DNA of 5,873 bases from Candidatus Adiutrix sp. (GTDB lineage: Bacteria > Desulfobacterota > Desulfarculia > Adiutricales > Adiutricaceae): assembly GCA_031286085.1 (NCBI GenBank), contig JAITUX010000171.1:1-5873 (forward strand), read 5' to 3'. This document shows positions 1 to 5,758 of the stretch, in pieces (position 1 is the first letter of the stretch; each line of letters starts with the position of its first letter). The notes beneath the pieces are model-generated. The model had not been told where the DNA came from. It saw only the letters and a list, made by a program, of their open reading frames with translations, and searched no databases. The position numbers were made by a program, and so were the translations under genes.

Positions 1-395
1 TTCATGGCGTTGATCATGGGGTGCATTTCCGGCTGGGTGCTGGGGACCAGGGAGGCGATGACTCCTATGGGCTTGACAATGCGCATCAAGCCGGTCTCCT
101 TGTTGTCCTCGACTATGCCAACTGATTTTTGCTTGCGCAGGTCATTCAACAGGCCCCTGGACTTGCCCTTCAGCTTGGCAACCTTGGAAGCGTAGTCGCC
201 AAGCCGCGTTTCCTCCAAGGCGCTGGCGGCCAAGTCATGGATCACGTCTTCCCGGCAGCCCAGGCCGTAGGCGATGCACAACACCAGCTTGTCCACTTCC
301 TCCTGGGTGAAGGCTTCGGCCATTTTCTGGGCTTTTCTGGCCCGGGCCACCAACCCGGCCACATATTCGACAACACTTGCGCCATCCTGAGTCAT
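1..395 (-). CDS. Aldehyde dehydrogenase, probable CoA-acylating type (N-terminal 131 codons, cut by window edge)
   Basis: This gene starts at the ATG at 393-395 and is open to the left edge, so only the N-terminal part is present. An AAAGGAG ribosome site lies 7 bases before the ATG, and the gene begins 38 bases after the lyase stop. The visible protein has a helical N-terminal region, then EETRLGDYASKVAK (about residues 61-74), KSVGIVEDN (90-98), and IVKPIGVIASLVPSTQPE (106-123). This order (E-T-x-x-G followed by D/A-KVAK, a VGI-E segment, then KPIGVIA-x-x-PSTxP) is typical of CoA-acylating aldehyde dehydrogenases such as the AdhE N-terminal domain, EutE and sulfoacetaldehyde dehydrogenase SauS. 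It is unlike ordinary NAD-dependent aldehyde dehydrogenases. Such enzymes convert aldehyde + CoA + NAD(P)+ to acyl-CoA in the cytoplasm. The catalytic cysteine lies outside the window and cannot be checked. The substrate is unknown; from the operon I infer an aldehyde made by the alcohol dehydrogenase encoded at 4467-5627. Confidence 0.85.
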   Translation of the reverse strand, partial: MTQDGASVVEYVAGLVARARKAQKMAEAFTQEEVDKLVLCIAYGLGCREDVIHDLAASALEETRLGDYASKVAKLKGKSRGLLNDLRKQKSVGIVEDNKETGLMRIVKPIGVIASLVPSTQPEMHPMINAM

Positions 396-433
396 AATGG
401 TTCTCCTTTATCCAGACGCGGGTTTGAGCTGTA

Positions 434-1384
434 TTACGACGACGGCCTCCGCGCCTGGTCGGCGCGGCCCTGGGCCGCTGTAACCGTGTCGCGTGTTTGG
501 GTGTTGATTTTGCTGTCAATGGGCAGGCCCACGACATCGCGGATGTATTCCGCCGTCCTGATGACGCTTCCGATATCCGCCTTCGAGGCCAGGCCCATGC
601 GCGCGGCCATGAACAGGAGGTCTTCCGTCGCCATGTTGCCGGAAGAGCCGGGCGCGAAAGGACAGCCGCCAAGGCCGCCCACGGCGGTTTCGAATTTGTT
701 GATTCCAAGGGTCAGCGCCGCAAAAGTGTTGGCCGCGGCCAGGCCCCGCGTATTGTGCAGGTGCATGCCCCAGTCCACGTCTTGGGCGGCGTAACGCCGT
801 TGCAACAGGCCTACACGCCGGATCACCTGCAACGGGTCGGCCACACCAACCGTGTCGCAGAGGGCGATATCCGTTATGCCCAAATCCAAGACCCCGTCGA
901 TGAGGAAGATGAGCTTGCTGTCGGCGACCTCGCCCTGGAAAGGGCAGCCGAAGGCGGTCCCCAGCGAGAGTTTCACTTTCAGCGACGGGAATTCGCGGCG
1001 TATGATCTTGAGTTCCTGAAGCGATTCTTCAGGGGTTCGGCGCACGTTGTTCAGGTTATGGGCCTCGGACGCGGAAATGACCACCGCTATCCGGCCCACC
1101 CCGGCTTCGTGAGCGCGTTCAGCGCCCTTGGCGTTGGGGACCAGGGCGTATATCCGGTCCATGTCGGCGTGGCCCTTGACCGATTCGACCACTTCGGACG
1201 CGTCTTTCATCTGCTCGATGGCCTTGGGCGAGATGAAGGAGGTAGCTTCCATGGAGTCCACGCCGGCGGACAGGAGCATTTTGACTATGGCCGTCTTGTG
1301 CTCGGTGGGGAGCCATGTCTTGATGCTCTGGAATCCGTCCCGGGGGCCTATTTCGACTATGCGTATCTCTTCTGGAATGTTCAT
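434..1384 (-). CDS. Hydroxymethylglutaryl-CoA lyase family protein
   Basis: A 316-residue TIM-barrel (DRE-TIM/HMGL-like) lyase, close to the usual length of about 300. Known members cleave (S)-HMG-CoA to acetyl-CoA and acetoacetate using a divalent metal. The key residues align with human HMG-CoA lyase at a nearly constant offset: R15-D16 in GPRDGFQ (R41, D42), E46 (E72), H208 and H210 in HLHNTRG (H233, H235), C241 in GGLGGCPFAPG (C266) and N250 (N275). The SFISPKAIEQM segment (49-59) is also typical. One difference is HLHNTRG where the canonical enzyme has HCHDTYG, so a related substrate such as citramalyl-CoA cannot be excluded. I chose the ATG at 1384, which has GAGG 7 bases upstream, over an in-frame TTG at 1402 whose only upstream purine run is too close. 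The gene follows dctM by 34 bases. The basic tail after about residue 297 is not family-conserved. The family is certain; the exact substrate is inferred. Confidence 0.93.
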   Translation of the reverse strand: MNIPEEIRIVEIGPRDGFQSIKTWLPTEHKTAIVKMLLSAGVDSMEATSFISPKAIEQMKDASEVVESVKGHADMDRIYALVPNAKGAERAHEAGVGRIAVVISASEAHNLNNVRRTPEESLQELKIIRREFPSLKVKLSLGTAFGCPFQGEVADSKLIFLIDGVLDLGITDIALCDTVGVADPLQVIRRVGLLQRRYAAQDVDWGMHLHNTRGLAAANTFAALTLGINKFETAVGGLGGCPFAPGSSGNMATEDLLFMAARMGLASKADIGSVIRTAEYIRDVVGLPIDSKINTQTRDTVTAAQGRADQARRPSS

Positions 1385-1418
1385 TTCTAAACCTCTCGGC
1401 AATGTTCCGCCGCGCGCG

Positions 1419-2738
1419 TCAGGCCTTGGACATATTGGGCAGCCACATGGCCAAATCCGGGAAGGCGGTGATTAGGGCGACCACCAGGACGATGATGATG
1501 ACAAAGGGAACGATGCCGGCGTAGATATCCTGGGTGGTCATTTCTTCAGGGGCGATGCCCTTGAGGTAGAAAAGAGCGTAACCGAAAGGCGGGGTCAGGA
1601 AGCAGGTCTGGAGCATGGTCGCCAGCACCGCGATAATCCAGACCATGTCGAAACCGGCGTCGCGGATGAGCGGCAGGAAGATCGGCAGCACGATCATGAC
1701 GATGCCCATCCAGTCCAGGAAGCAGCCCAGGATGAAAGTTATGGCCATCATCAGGACATAGACGCCCCACTTGCCGAGGCCCAGGGCGGCGATCAGATTC
1801 TTAACCGCCTCGTCTCCGCCGAGGCCCAGAAACATTGAGGTGAAGGCCGCCGCGCCCACCATGATGGCCAGGCACATACCAGTGGTTTTCGCCGCGTCAT
1901 AGACGGAGTTGCGCAGCATCTTCCAGGAAAAGCGGCGGTAGGCGAAAGTCATGAGCAGCGAAAGGAAGGCGCCGAGGCCCGAGGCTTCCGTGGGGGTGGC
2001 CGTGCCGGTGTAGATGGAGCCGAGGACGCCCAGGATCAGGATGACCGGAGGCACCAGGTTGACCAGGCTCCCGATGATGCGCCGTTTCAGGGGCACGCGG
2101 GCCAATTCCTCCGCCGACAGGGCCGGGCCGCGCTCCGGGTGGCGGTAACAGAGAATCAAGGCATAGGCCGAATAGCTTGCGGCCAGCAGAAGGCCCGGCG
2201 TGAAACACGCCAGAAAAAGCTTGCCCACGGAAATCTGGGTGGTGGCGGCCATGACCACCAGCATGATGCTGGGCGGTATGAGAATGCCCAGGCTGCCGCC
2301 CGCGCAGATCAGTCCGGCGGTCAGCCGCCGGTCGTAGCCGTAACTCAACAGGGGGCCTATGGACAGAAGGCCCATGGTGATGACCGAAGCCCCCACCACC
2401 CCGGTACAGGCCGCGAATACGGTTGACACCATTATGACGGCCAGGCCCACACCGCCGCGCAGACGGCCCAGAAGATAGCGCACGGATTCGAACAGGCCTT
2501 CCGTGACGTTGGAGGCGGTCAGGAAATTGGCCATGAGCACGAACAGGGGAATGGCCACCAGGGTGTAGTTGTTCATGACCCCGAAAATGGAGTTGACGAA
2601 AATGGTCATGCAGTCCGGGCCCCAGCCGGAAAGCCCGAAGATCACGCCGAGGCCGCCCAGCACGAAGGCCAAGGGGTGTCCCGAGGCGAGCCCTATGAGC
2701 AGGGCCGCGAACATCAGGGCGACAAAACCGTAGCTCAT
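1419..2738 (-). CDS. dctM: TRAP transporter large permease subunit DctM
   Basis: A 439-residue, almost wholly hydrophobic inner-membrane protein of the usual DctM size, with about 12 membrane segments. It is the channel subunit that couples import of an organic acid, delivered by the periplasmic binding protein, to an ion gradient (normally Na+). Family landmarks are present in order: PLFVLMANFL (64-73), GGSLGILIPPSIML (147-160), the glycine/threonine-rich SIYTGTATPTEASGLGA (241-257), FLDWMGIVMIVLPIF (340-354) and LTPPFGYALFYLKG (381-394). The last four form the conserved helical-hairpin and substrate/ion regions of the DctM/IT superfamily. Its ATG overlaps the dctQ stop in an ATGA arrangement, so the two membrane subunits are probably translationally coupled. 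It is intact, with no frameshift. The sequence does not reveal the substrate. Confidence 0.97.
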   Translation of the reverse strand: MSYGFVALMFAALLIGLASGHPLAFVLGGLGVIFGLSGWGPDCMTIFVNSIFGVMNNYTLVAIPLFVLMANFLTASNVTEGLFESVRYLLGRLRGGVGLAVIMVSTVFAACTGVVGASVITMGLLSIGPLLSYGYDRRLTAGLICAGGSLGILIPPSIMLVVMAATTQISVGKLFLACFTPGLLLAASYSAYALILCYRHPERGPALSAEELARVPLKRRIIGSLVNLVPPVILILGVLGSIYTGTATPTEASGLGAFLSLLMTFAYRRFSWKMLRNSVYDAAKTTGMCLAIMVGAAAFTSMFLGLGGDEAVKNLIAALGLGKWGVYVLMMAITFILGCFLDWMGIVMIVLPIFLPLIRDAGFDMVWIIAVLATMLQTCFLTPPFGYALFYLKGIAPEEMTTQDIYAGIVPFVIIIVLVVALITAFPDLAMWLPNMSKA

Positions 2739-3235
2739 ACCGGGTCTCCTTTGAGAACGAGGATGCGTTTAAGGAATTCCGCCAGCCCTTGCAGCAGCAA
2801 GAGGCCGAAGGCGACGGGGATCACGGTCTTGAAGGGGTAAAGCGGCGGCGCGAACACTGACCAGCTTTTTTCAAGGGTCATCCAGGAATCCGCGGCATAG
2901 GGAAGGCTGTAGATGAACGCGCCTCCCACGAAGGGAAAGAAAAACACGAGATAGGTGATAAGGTCTAGCCGGGCTCTGTTCTTGACGTTCAGCCTGTTAT
3001 ACAACAGGTCGACGTTGACGATGCTTTTGTGTAACAGGGTGTAGGCTATGACCATCATGAAATGGAAGCCATAGGCCATGGTGATGGCCTCGAAGGTCCA
3101 GACCGTGGGCGTGTTCAACACCCGCCTGGTGAATATCTCGTAAACCACCAGCAGCATCATGACCAGAATGGAGTAGCTGCACACTTTGCCCACTATGTCG
3201 TTCAGGGCTTCCACGCCGGCGATAAATTTTTTCAT
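2735..3235 (-). CDS. dctQ: TRAP transporter small permease subunit DctQ
   Basis: A 166-residue membrane protein, normal length for DctQ. Four hydrophobic segments are visible at about residues 16-36, 49-68, 90-111 and 134-154, the expected topology. The YEIFTRRVLNTPTVWTFE stretch (32-49) after the first helix matches the family pattern of an R-rich loop followed by P-x-x-W-x-x-E. HKSIVNVDLLY (69-79) matches the H-x-x-V-x-V-D-x-x pattern seen after helix 2. DctQ pairs with DctM to form the membrane part of the transporter. The ATG at 3233-3235 is preceded by an AGAGG sequence about 10 bases upstream, with a weaker AAGG at 4 bases. The gene ends by overlapping the dctM start by 4 bases. It is separated from dctP by 116 bases holding a strong hairpin, which may keep its expression below that of dctP. 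Confidence 0.95.
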   Translation of the reverse strand: MKKFIAGVEALNDIVGKVCSYSILVMMLLVVYEIFTRRVLNTPTVWTFEAITMAYGFHFMMVIAYTLLHKSIVNVDLLYNRLNVKNRARLDLITYLVFFFPFVGGAFIYSLPYAADSWMTLEKSWSVFAPPLYPFKTVIPVAFGLLLLQGLAEFLKRILVLKGDPV

Positions 3236-3303
3236 GGCGCCTTATCCTCTGTTGGCTGTGGGGATGGGCCGTTGCGGCCGCCACGTGTTTCCAGCCTGGG
3301 CGG

Positions 3304-3335
3304 CCGGAAGCCGCCCTGTTTCAGGCGGCTTCCGG
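3304..3335 (-). promoter_or_regulatory. Perfect 12-bp GC-rich hairpin between dctP and dctQ, probable mRNA stabiliser or processing site
   Basis: CCGGAAGCCGCC (3304-3315) and GGCGGCTTCCGG (3324-3335) form a perfect 12-bp stem with an 8-base loop, 17 bases past the dctP stop. On the transcribed strand it is followed by a C/G-rich sequence with no run of T, so it does not look like an intrinsic terminator. A smaller 5-bp stem (3267-3271 with 3275-3279, 3-base loop) lies closer to dctQ. In several binding-protein transporter operons, such as malE-malF, hairpins at this place protect the upstream message and keep the binding protein in excess over the membrane parts. That role is inferred here. 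Confidence 0.6.
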
Positions 3336-3351
3336 GCGGACCCCCCCTGGT

Positions 3352-4440
3352 TCAGGGCAGTTCAGGATAACTGGTCCAGTTGCGGCTGTAACTCCAAGGA
3401 TGCATGGCGTCTCTGAGATGGGCGAAATTTTTGAGGAACGCGATCTGGTGCTTAAGCACCCGGGCATAGTCCGGGTTTTCCCTGGCCAGCTCGGCCATGA
3501 TTTCGTCGCGGACCTTTTCCGCCATCACCAGGTCCGCCTCGGGCGCGCGGTTTATTTCCACGCCGGAGGCGAGCATCCGGTCGGTGGCCCCGGCGCTTTG
3601 GATGGTTGTTTCGGCCAGGCGAACCATATGGTTGGCCTGGGCCGCGTTGGCCACAATGGCCTTAAGGTCGGCCGGCAGGGCCTCCCATTTTTTCTTGTTT
3701 ATCAAAATGCCGTGAATGGACGAGGTCTGGTGGAAGCCGGGGCTCAGCCAGTATTTGGCAATTTCGGTGATTTTGGCGTCTTCGTCCGCTAAGGGGATGG
3801 AGATTTCGCAGGCGTCCACGACGCCGCGCTGCATGGCTTCATACACTTCATTCAAGGCTATGGAAACCGGCTGGGCGCCGAAGGCCTGGAGGAGTTTGCC
3901 TTGCACCAGGCCGGGGGCCCGGACCTTCAGCCCTTTAAAATCGTTTAATGATTTAAGGGGCGCCTTGCTGGACCGGAAACCGGATTCAATGTCGTGAGAG
4001 TGATGCGGGAAATAGACGCAGTTGAACTTGCCGTACATTTCGTCATAAAACTGTTTGCCGCCGCCGCCGTATATCCAGTTGTAGAAATCAATGGCGTTGA
4101 AGCCGATGACATGGGAACCCAGAAGGTCGAAGGCCGTGTTTCGGCCGGACCAGTAGTTGGGCCAATCCCCGCCGGCATCAACCGCGCCGGAACTGACCAG
4201 GTCCAGCACCTGGTTGGCGGGTCCTATCTGTCCGGCCGGGAAGACTTTGATTACCAGGCGGCCGCCGGACATTTCCTCCACGCGCTTGGCGAAGGTCCGT
4301 TCGGATTCCAGCAGGGCGAAGCCCTCGGCCCAGGTGCTGGCCAGGCGCCAGTTTATGGTTTCGGCGGCGTTGGCCAAGCCGGCGGACGCGGCGCCCAGGG
4401 CAACGGCCAGTATCCCGAGTAGGCAATGGAATTTCTTCAT
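3352..4440 (-). CDS. dctP: TRAP transporter periplasmic substrate-binding protein DctP (TakP-like)
   Basis: A 362-residue extracytoplasmic solute receptor. Residues 1-25 form a Sec signal peptide: MKK, a hydrophobic core, then ANA with likely cleavage before AETINWRLAS. No lipobox is seen, so it should be soluble in the periplasm. The mature protein has DctP-family features: WRLASTW (31-37), KRVEEMSGGRLVIKVFPAGQIGP (52-74), DWPNYWSGR (92-100), YGGGGKQFYDEMY (124-136), GFRSS (154-158), FKGLKVRAPG (168-177) and the PVSIALNEVYEAMQRGVVDACE stretch (191-212). R174 is the arginine that in family structures binds the ligand carboxylate. The YGGGG motif and overall pattern resemble the TakP/2-oxoacid-type branch more than the C4-dicarboxylate DctP, which suggests a monocarboxylate ligand. 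The ATG at 4438-4440 has AAGGAG 8 bases upstream, and the gene follows the alcohol dehydrogenase by 26 bases. Confidence 0.95.
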   Translation of the reverse strand: MKKFHCLLGILAVALGAASAGLANAAETINWRLASTWAEGFALLESERTFAKRVEEMSGGRLVIKVFPAGQIGPANQVLDLVSSGAVDAGGDWPNYWSGRNTAFDLLGSHVIGFNAIDFYNWIYGGGGKQFYDEMYGKFNCVYFPHHSHDIESGFRSSKAPLKSLNDFKGLKVRAPGLVQGKLLQAFGAQPVSIALNEVYEAMQRGVVDACEISIPLADEDAKITEIAKYWLSPGFHQTSSIHGILINKKKWEALPADLKAIVANAAQANHMVRLAETTIQSAGATDRMLASGVEINRAPEADLVMAEKVRDEIMAELARENPDYARVLKHQIAFLKNFAHLRDAMHPWSYSRNWTSYPELP

Positions 4441-4466
4441 GGGAAGGTCTCCTTAAGTCGTAAGGC

Positions 4467-5627
4467 TTACAGGGTGTCCGCGAAAATTTTGCGGACTTCC
4501 TCCCGGGTAAGCCGGTAGGTGGAATGGCCCATGACTCTGGTCTGGGTCATGGTTTCGTCGGCCAAGGCGTCCAGGTCTTTTTCCTGGACGTTCAATTGCC
4601 GCAGGGGAATGGCGCAGCCCGCGTCAGTCACCAGGCTTTCCACGGCCGCCAGGGCCTGGCCGGCGGCCTCCCGGGCGGAAAGGCCGCTTATGTTTTCGCC
4701 CAGGGCGGCCGCCAGGCGGGCCAGTTTTTCCTGTTCGGGCGCGGCCACGGCCTTGAGCACATTGTTCAGCATAACCGCGTTGGACAGACCGTGGGGCACA
4801 TGGAACTTGGCGCCCAGGGCGAAAGCCAGGGCGTGCACGGCCGCCGCCCCCTCGGTCATGTTCATCGCGTAGCCGCCCAAAAGGCTGGCGTAGCTCATCC
4901 AGGCGCGGGCTTCCAGGTCCTGGCCGTTGCCCACGGCCTTGCGCAGATACTTGCCGATCACGCGCATGCCTTCCAGGCAGACGGCGTCGCAGAACGGCGT
5001 GGCCATGGTTGAAATGTAGCTTTCAAGAAGGTGACAGAAGGTGTCAAGGCCCGTGGCCGCGGTGACGTGGCGCGGCAGGCTGAGCGTAAGCGAGGGGTCC
5101 ACGATGGCGTAGTCGGCGGTGATCATGTGGTCCACGACCCCGGTTTTAGAGCCGTTGACCACCATGATCGAAAAGATGGACACCTCGGAGCCGGTACCGG
5201 CGGTGGTGGGCAGAAGGGCCAGGGGAGCGCCCTTTTGCGGCACGCGGCCGATACCGGCATAGTCGGAAAACTTGCCTCCGTTGCCGGCCACCATGGCCAC
5301 GGCTTTGGCCACGTCGAGGGGGCTGCCGCCGCCTAGGCCCACCACCGCGTCGCATTGATGCTGGCGGTAGATGGCCATGGCCTCATCGACATTCTCCTGG
5401 GGCGGTTCGGGCTGGACCTGGTCATAGACCGCCACCTTGAGCCCGCTGCCTTTGAGGGAGTCCAGGATGCCGTCCAGCAACCCGGCCTTGATTATCCCGG
5501 TGTCGGTCACCACCAGGCAGGATTTGGATTTAAGCCTGAGAATATGCCGGCCTGTGTCCGCGCTGACGCCGTGGCCGAAGACCACGCGGCCCGGGCTGTC
5601 GAATTTCCAGTTTGCCAAGAGGGTCAT
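4467..5627 (-). CDS. Iron-containing (type III) alcohol dehydrogenase
   Basis: A 386-residue NAD(P)-dependent alcohol dehydrogenase of the Fe-ADH family (FucO/AdhB/EutG type), of normal length. The N-terminal Rossmann-like half carries VVGLGGGSPLDVAKAVA (95-111), where GGGS (99-102) contacts the cofactor, and LPTTAGTGSEVS (139-150). The C-terminal helical half holds the four metal ligands: D195 and H199 in GLDTFCHLLE, H265 in VHALAFALG, and H279 in VPHGLSNAV. All are present, so it should be active. The LTREEV-x-x-IF end (373-382) is the usual C-terminus. The frame is open to an ATG at 5699, but I place the start at 5627, where GGAGG lies 5 bases upstream and the protein begins MTLLANWKF, matching family N-termini. 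It is the first gene of the operon, about 100 bases below a sigma-54 promoter. The substrate is not readable from sequence; the context suggests oxidation of a hydroxy acid to an aldehyde. Confidence 0.95.
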   Translation of the reverse strand: MTLLANWKFDSPGRVVFGHGVSADTGRHILRLKSKSCLVVTDTGIIKAGLLDGILDSLKGSGLKVAVYDQVQPEPPQENVDEAMAIYRQHQCDAVVGLGGGSPLDVAKAVAMVAGNGGKFSDYAGIGRVPQKGAPLALLPTTAGTGSEVSIFSIMVVNGSKTGVVDHMITADYAIVDPSLTLSLPRHVTAATGLDTFCHLLESYISTMATPFCDAVCLEGMRVIGKYLRKAVGNGQDLEARAWMSYASLLGGYAMNMTEGAAAVHALAFALGAKFHVPHGLSNAVMLNNVLKAVAAPEQEKLARLAAALGENISGLSAREAAGQALAAVESLVTDAGCAIPLRQLNVQEKDLDALADETMTQTRVMGHSTYRLTREEVRKIFADTL

Positions 5628-5731
5628 TCCGTCCTCCATTAGGTCATTGGGTTGATGAGGTGATTGGCTATAGAGGCTCCGCCGTGAATTGCGGGGCATC
5701 TTCAGCCGCCGCGCCGGTGGGCGCCGTTATG

Positions 5732-5756
5732 GGCATGATTGAGCAACAATCATGCC
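5732..5756. repeat. Perfect 10-bp inverted repeat overlapping the promoter
   Basis: GGCATGATTG (5732-5741) and CAATCATGCC (5747-5756) are exact reverse complements around a 5-base centre. The repeat covers nearly all of the -24/-12 element. Neither side is followed closely by a T-run, so it is not a terminator. It could be an operator for a repressor that blocks the promoter, or partly a coincidence with the promoter motif. It is certain as a repeat; its function is inferred. Confidence 0.7.
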
Positions 5757-5758
5757 AG
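5742..5758 (-). promoter_or_regulatory. Sigma-54 (RpoN) -24/-12 promoter of the operon
   Basis: On the minus strand the sequence CTGGCATGATTGTTGCT matches the consensus YTGGCACGRNNNTTGCW at every defined position except one (T for C after TGGCA). The invariant GG and GC are separated by exactly 10 bases, as required. The predicted transcription start is near 5730-5731, giving a leader of about 100 bases before the alcohol dehydrogenase ATG. Transcription from such a promoter needs a bacterial enhancer-binding protein; none is encoded in the window. The call rests on motif match and position only. Confidence 0.8.

Noticed and set aside
129..794. Plus-strand open frame of 221 codons across the dehydrogenase-lyase junction
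   Set aside because: It lies opposite two real genes, has no ribosome site, and its composition is that of a shadow frame.
497..1390. Long plus-strand open frame of 297 codons opposite the lyase gene
   Set aside because: It is the antisense shadow of a well-supported gene. Its translation is rich in G, H, R and V, as expected from a GC-rich complement, and resembles no known protein.
3934..3961. Imperfect inverted repeat (CCCTTTAAA facing TTTAAGGGG) inside dctP
   Set aside because: It lies within conserved coding sequence (SLNDFKGLKV) and needs a wobble pair; most likely codon-driven.
5628..5699. N-terminal extension of the alcohol dehydrogenase to an ATG at 5699
   Set aside because: The extra 24 residues are not family-like. 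The start at 5627 has a proper GGAGG site and matches normal N-termini. The extension also lies in the predicted leader.
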